Shown: positions 1 to 9,538, counted from the first letter of the stretch. The stretch is 64,000 bases of DNA from Clostridium sp. OS1-26 (GCF_030915445.1 NZ_CP133264.1:992001-1056000), one strand, 5' to 3'. The notes: a model not told the origin generated them from the letters alone. Made by a program: numbers and translations.

Positions 1-67
1 CTTATTTTTATAACCTTATATGTAAAATCTAATAGGATTTCTAAGTTGAATCTCTACTTAGAAACTC

Positions 68-643
68 CTATTCTTTGAAAAATTCATCAATCATCTTTTC
101 TGCCATTCTTTTTTGTATAGTTGATTTAATAACTAAAGATAATACAGTTACAATCAGCTTGTTTATATCCTTATCATTGTAATCTACTAGTTCTTCTTCC
201 TCAGTAAACATATTATCAAAAGTACTTTTAAAATCTTCAATTTCCTTTTTCTCTATATCTAAAAACTCATTGTATATACTCACCAAATTACCATCACAAT
301 CTTCTCCCGACTTTGCCATATTTACCAAAGGCGAAAAGAGAGTTTGTATATCATTTATTGATAGTATCTGTTTTAGATAATATGTAAGAATTATTAATAC
401 CATATGCTGTCTAGAATATTTCTTTTTTTTAGGTGGCATTAAAATACCCGCCTTAGTATAGTTATTTATCATAGTCTTAGTTAAGGCTACTTCTTTTTCA
501 TTTCTTTTCAAATAAGAAAGTTTTTCATCTATAAATGTAGTCACTTGATCCATATATAAATCTATATCTGGTATATTAGAATACTTTAACTGTTCAAAGG
601 AACATATTTCATCTAATAACCTCGACATTTTCTCTTCATCCAT
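68..643 (-). CDS. DUF1836 family protein
   Basis: A protein of 191 residues that looks like the DUF1836 family of Firmicutes, whose function is unknown. The segment around residues 50-110 (TKTMINNYTKAGILMPP followed by a KKKKYSRQH stretch) resembles the winged-helix, MerR-like DNA-binding part of that family, so a regulatory role is possible. No membrane segment or signal peptide is visible. The ATG follows a weak purine-rich site. It is separated from the next minus-strand operon by a strong terminator and is probably transcribed alone. Confidence 0.75.
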   Translation of the reverse strand: MDEEKMSRLLDEICSFEQLKYSNIPDIDLYMDQVTTFIDEKLSYLKRNEKEVALTKTMINNYTKAGILMPPKKKKYSRQHMVLIILTYYLKQILSINDIQTLFSPLVNMAKSGEDCDGNLVSIYNEFLDIEKKEIEDFKSTFDNMFTEEEELVDYNDKDINKLIVTVLSLVIKSTIQKRMAEKMIDEFFKE

Positions 644-739
644 CTTAACACACTTCTTTCCATATTTATGTATAAGCTTTTCTTTATATATTATAATCTT
701 ATATTATATGTCTATACAATACAATTATATATAGGGCTC

Positions 740-787
740 AAAACTAGAAAAAGAGCTGATACAAACTATACATGTATCAGCTCTTTT
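740..787 (-). terminator. Rho-independent terminator of the glp-like operon
   Basis: A 15-bp perfect stem (749-763 pairs with 773-787; arm AAAAGAGCTGATACA on the minus strand), read on the minus strand just after the DUF1667 stop and followed by TTTTTCTAG. Confidence 0.85.
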
Positions 788-792
788 AAATA

Positions 793-1176
793 CTAAGCTA
801 TTTTGTTAATTTTTTTTAAAGCCTCATCTACTTTTCTAGTAGCAACTATATTAACACCTGTATTCAATATATTCTCAACTATTACATCTCCAATATTTAT
901 AGGTGCTTTAACCACTATCCCTTTTAAAGCTTTTATGCAATCAAATATTTTTTCCTTTGGTATATCTGATTCAGTTTTCACAGGAACTACTCCTATTTCT
1001 CCGCCTTCAACATACACAGAAGAAGTTACAATTCTTGTAGGGTTAGTACATTCTTTTTTGGCATAATCTTCGCCTTTTTTGCATGTATTTCCTGTAACTT
1101 CAACGACTTCTTTTCCATCTAATTTAACTTGAAGCTGGCAACCTATAGGGCAACCGATACATATTAACTCTCTCAT
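793..1176 (-). CDS. DUF1667 domain protein, CxxC-rich
   Basis: A small protein of about 127 residues with an N-terminal cysteine pattern (CIGCPIGC near residues 6-13, two further Cys in CKKGEDYAKKEC) that probably binds metal or an Fe-S centre. DUF1667 proteins regularly follow a GlpA-like and an FAD-dependent oxidoreductase in Firmicutes, as here, so it is likely a third subunit or electron-transfer partner. Two starts are possible: a GTG at 1188 overlapping the upstream TAG, with the Shine-Dalgarno too close, and the ATG at 1176, preferred because homologues begin M-x-E-L-x-C. Exact function is unknown. Confidence 0.8.
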   Translation of the reverse strand: MRELICIGCPIGCQLQVKLDGKEVVEVTGNTCKKGEDYAKKECTNPTRIVTSSVYVEGGEIGVVPVKTESDIPKEKIFDCIKALKGIVVKAPINIGDVIVENILNTGVNIVATRKVDEALKKINKIA

Positions 1177-1187
1177 AGATATATTCA

Positions 1188-2447
1188 CTACTCCTTTTCT
1201 ACTTTAATAATAATTTTTCTACACTCAGGGTATTTATTTATTACATCCTTAGAAAGCTTAACTGTTTCCATTTCTCCTGGAGTAAGTATTCTTTTCTTTA
1301 TATGCATCTCTCTTGTGTCGTCAAAATATACTGATATATAATTATCTTTAAACACGTCTCCAACTCTAAATCTTATTTCTAAGTTTTTCTCTATATTTTC
1401 AGGATTTACGTACTTTGGCACAGTATATCTCACTCCACCTGTAGCAACTATCTCTATTTTCTCACCATCAAATCTCTTACCTTTTACGTATTTAGCAGCA
1501 TTTTTTCCAGCACTATAGCTTTCAACTGTAACATTATCAACTAAATCATGAACATGCAAAACGTTACCACAAGCAAAAATTCCTTCGATATTTGTCTCAA
1601 GGCTTTCATCTACTTCTGGACCGCCAGTTATAGATGATAACTTAACATCAGCAGTTCTGGATAACTCGTTTTCTGGAAGAAGTCCTACAGATAAAAGTAG
1701 CGTATCGCAAGGTATAAATTCTTCTGTACCTTTTATAGGGTTTCTATTCTCATCAACAGCTGCAATAGTTACCCCTTCAACTCTTTCCTTGCCTTTTATA
1801 TCTATAACCGTATAACTTAACTTCAATGGTATACCAAAATCATCAAGACACTGAACAATGTTTCTCTTAAGCCCACCTGAATAAGACATAAGCTCAACTA
1901 CTGCCTTAACCTTTGCACCTTCAAGTGTCATTCTTCTCGCCATTATTAGCCCTATATCTCCTGAACCTAATATAACAACTTCTTTACCTGGCATATATCC
2001 TTCTATATTTACAAACTTTTGAGCAGCTCCTGCTGTATATATACCAGCGCATCTGCTTCCTGGTATATTTATCGCTCCTCTTGGCCTTTCTCTACATCCC
2101 ATAGCAAGTATAACAGCCTTAGCTTTTAATTCTAATATTCCGTCCTCTTCGTTAACAGCTGTAATAACTTTATTTTCATTTAGATCTAATACCATAGTAT
2201 TCAATTTATATGGAATTTGCATCTCTATCGTTTTATCAATAAATCTTTGCGCATATTCAGGGCCAGTTAACTCTTCCTTGAAAGTATGGAGTCCAAATCC
2301 ATTATGGATACACTGATTTAATATTCCACCTAACTGATTTTCTCTCTCAAGTATTAATATATTGTCTATTCCCTCTTCTTTAGCTGAAATTGCTGCTGCA
2401 AGCCCTGCAGGACCACCACCAATTATTACTATGTCATATTCTTGCAT
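1188..2447 (-). CDS. FAD/NAD(P)-dependent oxidoreductase (GlpA-operon type)
   Basis: A 419-residue pyridine-nucleotide-disulfide-type flavoprotein. The N-terminal GGGPAGLAAA FAD-binding fold is at residues 10-20 and a second dinucleotide fold VVILGSGDIGLIMARR is near residues 160-175. The motif IEGIFACGNVLHVHD near the end is the usual FAD-contact segment. It lies between a GlpA-like dehydrogenase and a DUF1667 protein, a conserved Firmicutes trio, so it probably passes electrons from glycerol-3-phosphate or a similar 2-hydroxy substrate to NAD or a quinone-like acceptor. ATG preceded by GGAGG. Substrate inferred only. Confidence 0.85.
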   Translation of the reverse strand: MQEYDIVIIGGGPAGLAAAISAKEEGIDNILILERENQLGGILNQCIHNGFGLHTFKEELTGPEYAQRFIDKTIEMQIPYKLNTMVLDLNENKVITAVNEEDGILELKAKAVILAMGCRERPRGAINIPGSRCAGIYTAGAAQKFVNIEGYMPGKEVVILGSGDIGLIMARRMTLEGAKVKAVVELMSYSGGLKRNIVQCLDDFGIPLKLSYTVIDIKGKERVEGVTIAAVDENRNPIKGTEEFIPCDTLLLSVGLLPENELSRTADVKLSSITGGPEVDESLETNIEGIFACGNVLHVHDLVDNVTVESYSAGKNAAKYVKGKRFDGEKIEIVATGGVRYTVPKYVNPENIEKNLEIRFRVGDVFKDNYISVYFDDTREMHIKKRILTPGEMETVKLSKDVINKYPECRKIIIKVEKE

Positions 2448-2490
2448 ATCAATAAACCTCCAAGCATTATTAATTTCATAGGAATTATAC

Positions 2491-3927
2491 TTAAATTGTT
2501 TCTTTATCTTTACCTACTAATAACTTCGATTCTCCTCCAAACTTAGTTATTTCTGTAGGCATTAAGTTAAGCTCTCTAGCTAAAATTTCAACTATTTTAG
2601 GTGCGCAAAATCCAGCTTGACATCTTCCCATACCAGATCTTGTTCTTCTTTTAACACCATCGAGAGTCTTCGCTCCTAAAGGTCTTCTTATCGCACTTAT
2701 AATTTCTCCTTCAGTAACAGTCTCACATCTACATATTATCTTACCATATCTTGAATCCTGCTGTATAAGTTTCTTTCTTTCCTCATTGTTTAGCTCTCTA
2801 AATTTAGGTATTCCCTTTCTAATAGGATTAAACTTTTCATTTTTGCTTGGATTCAATTTGTTTACTATTATATCAGCAACCATTTCAGCTATTGCAGGTG
2901 CGCTTGATAATCCAGGTGATTCAATACCTGCTGCATTAATAAAGTTCTCAGCATCTTGCTGTTCTCCAATTATAAAATCGTTTCCCACACTATGTGCTCT
3001 TAATCCTGAGAATGAAGTTATAACTTGTCTCATAGGAACTTGTTTAATGCTTAAACCTGCTTTATTTATTATCTCATTTATTCCTTCTAATGATGTATTT
3101 AAATCATTCTTATCTTCTGTATCTACTGCATTAGGACCTATTAATAAGTTTCCATCTACTGTCGGTGTTACTAGTATACCTTTTCCCATCTTAGTTGGAA
3201 GTTGGAATATAGTTTTTGATATCATATTTCCTACTGATTTATCAAACAAGCAGTATTCACCTTTTCTAGCAACTATATCTATTTTGTTATTACTTATCAT
3301 GTTATTTATTTTATCTGCAAATACACCAGTAGCATTTATCACTATCTTTGTTTCAATATCACCCTTATTAGTTCTTAATACATATATATCGTCTATCTTA
3401 TCTATAGCTTTTACTTCAGTTTCGAATTTGAAATCTACTCCATTTATAAAGGCATTTTCAGCTAAAGCTATTGTCATTTCATAAGGGCAAACAATTGCAC
3501 CAGTTGGCGCATGTAGAGCAGCAACTACTTCATCTGATACGTTAGGCTCTATTTCTCTTAGTTTATCTCCCTCTATTATTTCAAGTCCTGGAACCCCATT
3601 CTTTTCTCCCTGTTTTTTCAAGTCATTAAGTTTGTCTACATCATTTTTATCAAAACACAAAACTAAAGATCCATTTCTTTTAAAAGGAAAATCTAATTCC
3701 TCAGCTAACTTATCAAACATGGAATTTCCTTTAGCATTAAGCTTTCCTTTTAAACTTTCAGGTTTAGCATCAAACCCTGCGTGTACTATGGCACTATTAG
3801 CTTTAGTTGTTCCATTGGCTACATCCGAGTCTTTATCAATAACGCATACCTTTAATTTATATCTAGCAAGTTCCCTAGCTATTGAACATCCTACGACTCC
3901 AGCTCCTACAATTGTTATATCAAACAT
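2491..3927 (-). CDS. GlpA-like FAD-dependent glycerol-3-phosphate dehydrogenase family protein
   Basis: About 478 residues. The N-terminus ITIVGAGVVGCSIAREL is the DAO-family FAD-binding motif. The body matches GlpA/L-2-hydroxyglutarate-oxidase-like enzymes, and the C-terminus has a BFD-like [2Fe-2S] domain with CRCETVTEGEI and a distal GMGRCQAGFC. The start at 3927 is chosen because AGGAGGT sits directly before it; 19 further upstream codons are open but read through the ribosome site. It heads a three-gene operon. A glycerol-3-phosphate substrate is the family annotation; other 2-hydroxyacids are possible. Confidence 0.8.
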   Translation of the reverse strand: MFDITIVGAGVVGCSIARELARYKLKVCVIDKDSDVANGTTKANSAIVHAGFDAKPESLKGKLNAKGNSMFDKLAEELDFPFKRNGSLVLCFDKNDVDKLNDLKKQGEKNGVPGLEIIEGDKLREIEPNVSDEVVAALHAPTGAIVCPYEMTIALAENAFINGVDFKFETEVKAIDKIDDIYVLRTNKGDIETKIVINATGVFADKINNMISNNKIDIVARKGEYCLFDKSVGNMISKTIFQLPTKMGKGILVTPTVDGNLLIGPNAVDTEDKNDLNTSLEGINEIINKAGLSIKQVPMRQVITSFSGLRAHSVGNDFIIGEQQDAENFINAAGIESPGLSSAPAIAEMVADIIVNKLNPSKNEKFNPIRKGIPKFRELNNEERKKLIQQDSRYGKIICRCETVTEGEIISAIRRPLGAKTLDGVKRRTRSGMGRCQAGFCAPKIVEILARELNLMPTEITKFGGESKLLVGKDKETI

Positions 3928-3953
3928 AGATATACCTCCTTTAAATATAAAAC

Positions 3954-4006
3954 AAAAAGAGAGCACAAATTTAAGGCAAATCATACCTTAAAATTTGGCT
4001 CTCTTT
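3954..4006 (-). terminator. Terminator or leader attenuator before the glpA-like gene
   Basis: A long two-part hairpin on the minus strand (AAAGAGAGC arm at 3998-4006 pairing with 3956-3964, and CAAATTTTAAGG pairing with CCTTAAATTTG inside), followed by TTTTTGTTTTA. It lies about 30 nt upstream of the GlpA-like start and 200 nt after focA. It could end the focA transcript or act as an antitermination target of the glycerol operon. Confidence 0.7.
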
Positions 4007-4206
4007 AACTCCGCCATAATATATACTTCTTAATTTCAACTTTAGCTTAACATAAATACTATAAATATTCAACTATCAAATACTCTTAAATTTCGAGAAA
4101 TAATCTTATAGTTTAATAAATTTCCATGGTTTTTAGCGTTATTTACTTTAGACGTCTTTCACTTGCTATTTTACTTGAGATACCTTGCTATGTTTGATAT
4201 AAAATT

Positions 4207-5070
4207 CTATGATTGCGCTTTTGCTTCTGAAGAAGCTTTACTACTATTCTTTTTCGCTGGAATATATTTATATACTGCATAGTATGCCAATCCCACCATA
4301 ACTGATCCTCCAACTATATTCCCAAGAGTTACAGGAATTAAGTTATTTACGATCCCTGACAGGTCTATCATTTTATTTGGAGCTAGTCCTGATGCTTGTG
4401 CGTATATTGGATTAGATTTAGCAAGAATTCCTGCTGTTAAGAAATACATGTTAGCAACACAGTGTTCAAAACCACAAGCTACAAAAGCCATTATAGGAAA
4501 CCATATTATTGCTACTTTACTGGCAACATCCTTCGCTGCTGATGCCCCCCAAACGGCAAGACAAACTAAGAAATTACACATTATTCCACTAGCAAATGCT
4601 GTCCCAAAGGCCAGACTACCTTTAGTTGATGCCACCTTTATTACAACTCCACCAAGTTTTCCAGAACTCATATTAAAGACTCCTGATTGAAAAACCAAAA
4701 AAGCTATAAGCATTGAGCCAATAAAATTAGTTATATATACTATCACCCAGTTTTTTAATACATCTTTAATACTTATTTTCCCATCTACAAAAGGTACAAT
4801 CATTAAACAATTCCCTGTAAATAATTCTGCACCACACATTACTACTAACATAAGTCCTGTCGGAAACACTGCACCACTTAATAACTTGGCAACACCTGCA
4901 TCGGCTACTCCATGAGAAACAACTGCTGAAGCAGCTCCCCCTACTGCAATAAATGCGCCTGCTAACAGTCCTAAAATGATTTGCTGCGATGTTGTCAAAC
5001 CTGCCTTACCACATCCTGCCCCTATAGATGCGTCGCACAATTCATTTGGTTTTAACATACTACTTTCCAT
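4207..5070 (-). CDS. focA: Formate/nitrite transporter family channel (FocA-like)
   Basis: A 287-residue integral membrane protein of the FNT family with about six hydrophobic segments. Family hallmarks are ELFTGNCLMIVPF near residues 80-95, CNFLVCLAVWGA near 165-176 and the FEHCVANMYF segment around 200-210 that contributes the central histidine. It is the last gene of the minus-strand block that begins with the Wood-Ljungdahl locus. Formate is an intermediate of that pathway, so formate passage is the likely role; nitrite or hydrosulfide channels have the same fold. Confidence 0.85.
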   Translation of the reverse strand: MESSMLKPNELCDASIGAGCGKAGLTTSQQIILGLLAGAFIAVGGAASAVVSHGVADAGVAKLLSGAVFPTGLMLVVMCGAELFTGNCLMIVPFVDGKISIKDVLKNWVIVYITNFIGSMLIAFLVFQSGVFNMSSGKLGGVVIKVASTKGSLAFGTAFASGIMCNFLVCLAVWGASAAKDVASKVAIIWFPIMAFVACGFEHCVANMYFLTAGILAKSNPIYAQASGLAPNKMIDLSGIVNNLIPVTLGNIVGGSVMVGLAYYAVYKYIPAKKNSSKASSEAKAQS

Positions 5071-5137
5071 ATAGATCCCCTTCCTTTTAATTACTTTAAA
5101 ATTATTTAAATAATTATGTCCATAATCAAAAAGTCAC

Positions 5138-6124
5138 TTATACAAAAAAGCATTCTAAAATTTCATTCAATGTAATATTGCCAAAGTATTGTGTTAAATT
5201 TACGCTATTAAGCATGCACTCAACAGCAGACTTTTCATATCTAATTCCCCTGAGCTTTTCTTCAAGTTCATCAACGCTACATAATGCTAAAAAGTCTCCA
5301 TAAATTTTGCATTCGTTAATAAGTCCACTATTAACATTAAGTAAAATCTCTAATTTACCATTAGCAAATCTCTTTGAGTTTTTAAAATTAAACTTTGGAG
5401 ATTTTCCATAGTTCCATTCCCAGGTGTCATATTTACTTTCTTTAAGTTTAGTTATAGATACCAGATCGCTTTCAGATAAATGATATTCCTCGAGAGTGTT
5501 ATTTTCAAATAAATTTTTTAACAATAATTCTTTGAATCCGTTTACATCGGTATCTTCTCTTAAATAATCTTTGATATTAGTTACCCTACTTCTTACGGAT
5601 TTAATACCCTTAGACTGTATTTTGTCTAGTTGTACATTTAGTACCTTTCCTATAATATCTAAATTTGAATTAAATAATAACGTACCATGATGTAGAATTC
5701 TCCCTTTATGCATACTTTGAGCATTTCCTGAAAACTTTTTCCCATCTATAGTAAGATCATTTCTACCGCTTAATTCAGCATCTACACCTAGTTTTTTCAA
5801 TGCATTTATAACTGGTATTGTGTACTTTTTATAGTCGATCATATCATTTTTATCATATCCCGTTATGAATGAAAAATTTAAGTTGCCTAGATCATGATAG
5901 ACAGCTCCACCACCTGTTATTCTTCGTACTACATTTATATTGTTTTCTTTTACAAAATCAGCATTAATTTCTTCTATGGTGTTTTGATGCCTTCCTATAA
6001 CTATTGTATTTTCATTCTGCCATAAGATGATAAAGTCTTCTTGCACTCCAACAGTCTTAAATATATACTCTTCTAGCGCTAAGTTAAAATAAGGGTTAAA
6101 TGAATCACTTAAAATATACTTCAT
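5138..6124 (-). CDS. lplA: Lipoate-protein ligase A
   Basis: A 328-residue LplA enzyme that activates lipoate with ATP and transfers it to a lipoyl-domain lysine. Visible family motifs are NPYFNLALEEYIF at the N-terminus, the RRITGGGAVYHD lipoate/AMP-binding motif near residues 78-90, and DLTIDGKKFSGNAQ around 125-138. A C-terminal accessory domain is present, so length is normal. The obvious client is GcvH encoded 3.5 kb upstream in the same direction, with Lpd to reoxidise it. Start ATG preceded by TGGAGG. Confidence 0.92.
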   Translation of the reverse strand: MKYILSDSFNPYFNLALEEYIFKTVGVQEDFIILWQNENTIVIGRHQNTIEEINADFVKENNINVVRRITGGGAVYHDLGNLNFSFITGYDKNDMIDYKKYTIPVINALKKLGVDAELSGRNDLTIDGKKFSGNAQSMHKGRILHHGTLLFNSNLDIIGKVLNVQLDKIQSKGIKSVRSRVTNIKDYLREDTDVNGFKELLLKNLFENNTLEEYHLSESDLVSITKLKESKYDTWEWNYGKSPKFNFKNSKRFANGKLEILLNVNSGLINECKIYGDFLALCSVDELEEKLRGIRYEKSAVECMLNSVNLTQYFGNITLNEILECFFV

Positions 6125-6167
6125 AAAACTGCCTCCAGTAGTATAAACTTAATTGTGAAATTTTAAA

Positions 6168-6809
6168 CTATTTAGCATAAGCTAAAGTAGTTATTGCTCC
6201 AATTGAAACATCTCCAACTACAGCTAAATCTTCTGCAGAAAAATAAAATGGAACATTACCATTAAATAATATTTGCGATGAAGGCGGAAATTCTTCATCG
6301 CCTTCCCATAGAGCAAAAGTTACATATATATTATTTAAAAATTCAAATTTATAAGCTATATCCCCCATATCTACTTTTTCTGCTCCAATTTTTTCGAATA
6401 CGTTTTTAAATTTTTCCAGATTATGTCCAAAGGTTTTTGCTAATCTTAAAAGACATCTTCCATAAAAATTGTTATAATACATATTTCCTCCATCGACATC
6501 TCTATATGTTATATTTTTGTCTAATGGAGCAACTCCCTTTGCATTCATCAAATATCTTAATACTAATGTTTTAGGTGCATATTTTTCTATTGGCCTTCCA
6601 TCTTCCTTTAATACTTCTCCTGATGGATATCTTACTATTATATTTTCTCCCATCAATTTAACTACAAATTGTTGTTTTTCTTTATTATATATACATCCAG
6701 TATTTTGTTCCATTTCCTCAGGATTAAAGTTTTTAAATATACTTTTGTTATATTCATATGGTATTTTATCTTTTCTTTTTTCTTCTATAGCAACTCTATC
6801 CATAACCAC
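6168..6809 (-). CDS. DUF3786 domain protein
   Basis: A 213-residue protein matching my recollection of DUF3786, a family of unknown function found mainly in acetogens, sulfate reducers and methanogens, often near corrinoid or CO dehydrogenase genes. Visible segments are RYLMNAKGVAPL and FPPSSQILFNGNVPFYFSAEDLAVVGD. There is no signal peptide, membrane segment or cysteine cluster. It follows the nickel/corrinoid maturation genes and precedes lplA. A GTG start at 6809 has a well-spaced AAAGGA; an ATG two codons later is the alternative. Confidence 0.75.
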   Translation of the reverse strand: MVMDRVAIEEKRKDKIPYEYNKSIFKNFNPEEMEQNTGCIYNKEKQQFVVKLMGENIIVRYPSGEVLKEDGRPIEKYAPKTLVLRYLMNAKGVAPLDKNITYRDVDGGNMYYNNFYGRCLLRLAKTFGHNLEKFKNVFEKIGAEKVDMGDIAYKFEFLNNIYVTFALWEGDEEFPPSSQILFNGNVPFYFSAEDLAVVGDVSIGAITTLAYAK

Positions 6810-6916
6810 TTTTCATCCTTTCTACGATTAATATGCACACCTTGAATTAGCCCCTGTTGCATCTGATTCAAGTTTCACTTTATGCAACATGAGCTTAAAC
6901 AGACTTCTATCTTATG

Positions 6917-7378
6917 CTAAATATGCTTTTGAGCTTCTAATAACATTTCATCTGCCTTTTCCATATATTCAATTGCTTTTGCAATATATTCAGATGTTTC
7001 TGTTCTATCCATAGTCTTTGCTTTTTCAACCCATTCTTTAAAGCTTTCTTCGTGAGATTTATTATGATCAACCCAATGGTGTAACAGAACTTTTAATGTT
7101 TTTTCTTCCTTAGTTAGATTATCAGCCACTGCTGCTCCACACTCATGATTATGTCCTTGTCCACAACAATTGCTGTGCTCGTGATCATGATCTCCACTAT
7201 GATCATGACTATGGCTATGCTTATGCTCGTGATCATGTGAATGACCATGGCTATGCTCATGTGTATGTTCTTCTTTGCCATGACAATGTTTATGTTCATG
7301 TTCATGTTTATGCTCATGCTCATGTGAATGACTATGGCTATGCTCGTGATTATGTTCATGTAAATGTTCTTTGCTCAT
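6917..7378 (-). CDS. Histidine-rich nickel-binding protein, CooJ-like
   Basis: About 153 residues. Residues 3-80 hold roughly 32 histidines, mostly as HE, HS, HD or HK alternations, with a CC and a further Cys near the end of the tract. A C-terminal helical segment of about 70 residues (LHHWVDHNKSHEESFKEWVEKA) follows. Such tracts bind Ni or Zn. Position directly after a CooT-like gene mirrors the cooCTJ nickel-insertion set of Rhodospirillum rubrum, so storage or delivery of Ni to CO dehydrogenase/acetyl-CoA synthase is inferred. Start at 7378 is set by AGGAGGT; the open frame extends 15 codons upstream into cooT. Confidence 0.8.
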   Translation of the reverse strand: MSKEHLHEHNHEHSHSHSHEHEHKHEHEHKHCHGKEEHTHEHSHGHSHDHEHKHSHSHDHSGDHDHEHSNCCGQGHNHECGAAVADNLTKEEKTLKVLLHHWVDHNKSHEESFKEWVEKAKTMDRTETSEYIAKAIEYMEKADEMLLEAQKHI

Positions 7379-7406
7379 AAAAAGTACCTCCTCATAAGTT
7401 ATATAT

Positions 7407-7601
7407 TTATTTAACTTTTTCAATAATTATTTTGTGCTCTAAAAGTCTTACTTCTTTTAACATACCTTCAATTAACTTTTCCTCTCCTAAAAGATCTGTT
7501 AATAACAATTTCCCATTTTCTTTTGGCACTACATCTACTACATAGTCCATTACTTTCCTTTCACCTTCTGGTGTAATTAAATATGCTGTTGATTCACACA
7601 T
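7407..7601 (-). CDS. cooT: CooT family nickel-binding protein
   Basis: A 64-residue protein beginning MCESTAYL. The short beta-rich body (VPKENGKLLLTDLLGEE) and the cysteine at position 2 match the CooT family, where Cys2 contributes to the Ni(II) site of the dimer. It starts 5 nt after acsV and is followed by the histidine-rich gene, giving a nickel-handling pair downstream of the CODH/ACS genes. It probably supports metal insertion into the C- and A-clusters. RBS AAGGAGG. Confidence 0.85.
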   Translation of the reverse strand: MCESTAYLITPEGERKVMDYVVDVVPKENGKLLLTDLLGEEKLIEGMLKEVRLLEHKIIIEKVK

Positions 7602-7606
7602 TTTTG

Positions 7607-9538
7607 TTACCTCCTTAACAATTGTTCCACACTTGGGAACTTTTCAATATCAGTATGCGGCAAAAAGCACGCAGATACAAATTCATCCATATATCCTGGT
7701 TCCACACTAAGTTCAACATAGGTCATATGATTTGCTACTTCCTCTAATTTATGCCTTGCATCTTCACTCATTAAGGTTAAGTAACATCCCATTAAAGAGC
7801 TATTGCCTATATAAGAGATTTTATCTTGTTCTATATCAGGAAGCATTCCTATTTTTATAGAGTTTCCTATATCTAAGCTGTTTCCTATACCACCTGCTAT
7901 ATAAATTTTGTCTATCATAGTGAAGTCCATTCCAAGTCCACTTAGAAGAGTGTTGATCCCCGAATAAATAGCTGCCTTTGCTCTAATAAAATTATCTATA
8001 TCAACTTCCGTTATGGCAATATCTTTTTCTAATTTATATTCTTCTTTAAATACTATTACGTATTCGCCAATTCCATGTTCGTCAAATCTTACTCTTGATG
8101 TTCCTAAACCTTTGACAAGTTTTCCTTTCCTGTCAATCAGTCCGGATAACATCATTTCACATATCAAATCAATAATTCCTGAACCGCAAATTCCTGCTGG
8201 CTTTTCATTTCCAATCACACTAATTTTAGGTTCGTAAGTATCTCTTTCAATTTTAACTTCTTCTATTGCTCCACCTGCTGCTCTCATTCCACAACTTATT
8301 TCTCCACCTTCAAAGGCAGGTCCAGCAGAGCAAGCACAAGTCATTAAAAATTCTTTATTTCCAAATACAATTTCACCGTTAGTTCCTAAATCAATAAAAA
8401 GTATATTTTCATCAGATGCCCATATACCTGATGCTAGTACACCAGCAGTAATGTCGCCTCCAACATAACTTGCAACAGAAGGTACTAAATATATAAAGGT
8501 TTCTGGGTTAACTGCTATTCCTAACTCAGATGCCTTTATAAAAGGTGGCCTTACAAAAGCTGGTATGTATGGTTCCATTCTTAAGTAATCAGGATAAATT
8601 CCTAAAAACAAATGAGACATTGTAGTATTCCCTGCAGCTATAAAGGACACTACCTCATCCTTTGATATACCGGAATCTTTATACATCTTTCTTAAAAGTG
8701 GATTTATAGTTTCATTGATTATTGCATTATTTAGCTCTTCGAGTCCATTTCCCTTTGTTGAGTATATTATTCTATTTATAACATCTGCACCATATTTTAT
8801 TTGTGCGTTTCCAGAAGATGCTTTCGCTACAAGTGTACCACCATATAAATCAACTAAACAAGCTGCCACAGATGTGGTTCCAATATCTAGTGCTACACCA
8901 TAGAGTCTATCGGTAGTATTTCCCTTTTCCATATTAATTATAGTAGTTTTACCTTCTCCTCTTGGTATATGCGTTATAGTAACTTCAAAATCAGCTTCTC
9001 TTAGAATTTGGGATATCTTTCTAAGCATAGGAAGTCTACAAAATACTTGACTATATCCTAAGTGATTTCTTAAATGCCTTTTAATTCTCTCAAAATCAGA
9101 TATATTGTCATCTAATGTTGGAGGATCTAGTTTTATAAAATCCTTTTTTACATATGTTTTGAATTCCATTCCATTCTCTGATAACTTCTGCTTCGATTTT
9201 TCAAATATTTCATGTTCCCTTTTACCGGATAGATCTTCAATTTTCATACCATGCATAGCTGACGATGCATTAGAAGGAATCTCAATAACTACATCTTCTA
9301 TCACCTTTGAATTACAAGCTAAAATATATCCTTCATTCCACTCTTCATCCTTTATATGCCTGCTTTTTTCAGTATCTATTTTTCCTTCAAGAACTTTTAC
9401 CTTACACTTTCCACAAACACCGTTTCCATTACAAGGAGCATCAATAAATATTTCAGCCTTTCTAGCAACTTCTAATAGATTTTCTCCATTTTCTACTACT
9501 ATCTCCCTATTTTGTGGAACAAATTTAACTCTTAGCAT
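7607..9538 (-). CDS. acsV: Reductive activator of corrinoid iron-sulfur protein (RACo)
   Basis: A 643-residue ATP-dependent activator that re-reduces inactive Co(II) in the corrinoid Fe-S protein AcsCD. The N-terminus is a plant-type [2Fe-2S] ferredoxin domain with Cys36, Cys42, Cys45 and Cys75. A linker follows, and from about residue 215 an ASKHA ATPase domain shows GVALDIGTTSVAACLVDL, FIAAGNTTMSHLFLG, LFIDLGTNGEIVFG and IYIAGGIGNSLD. Length matches the RACo family. It lies downstream of gcvH and directly ahead of cooT. Confidence 0.93.
   Translation of the reverse strand: MLRVKFVPQNREIVVENGENLLEVARKAEIFIDAPCNGNGVCGKCKVKVLEGKIDTEKSRHIKDEEWNEGYILACNSKVIEDVVIEIPSNASSAMHGMKIEDLSGKREHEIFEKSKQKLSENGMEFKTYVKKDFIKLDPPTLDDNISDFERIKRHLRNHLGYSQVFCRLPMLRKISQILREADFEVTITHIPRGEGKTTIINMEKGNTTDRLYGVALDIGTTSVAACLVDLYGGTLVAKASSGNAQIKYGADVINRIIYSTKGNGLEELNNAIINETINPLLRKMYKDSGISKDEVVSFIAAGNTTMSHLFLGIYPDYLRMEPYIPAFVRPPFIKASELGIAVNPETFIYLVPSVASYVGGDITAGVLASGIWASDENILFIDLGTNGEIVFGNKEFLMTCACSAGPAFEGGEISCGMRAAGGAIEEVKIERDTYEPKISVIGNEKPAGICGSGIIDLICEMMLSGLIDRKGKLVKGLGTSRVRFDEHGIGEYVIVFKEEYKLEKDIAITEVDIDNFIRAKAAIYSGINTLLSGLGMDFTMIDKIYIAGGIGNSLDIGNSIKIGMLPDIEQDKISYIGNSSLMGCYLTLMSEDARHKLEEVANHMTYVELSVEPGYMDEFVSACFLPHTDIEKFPSVEQLLRR

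Noticed and set aside
2786..3484. Long plus-strand open frame of 232 codons opposite the GlpA-like gene
   Set aside because: It lies wholly inside the well-supported minus-strand gene, has no ribosome site and reads as antisense low-complexity sequence.
7114..7359. 81-codon frame rich in Ile/Met within the histidine-rich gene
   Set aside because: It is the out-of-frame reading of the CAT/CAC repeat tract and has no start signal of its own.
7200..7378. CRISPR-like repetitive tract
   Set aside because: The repeats are CAT/CAC His codons of a coding region with no spacer structure.
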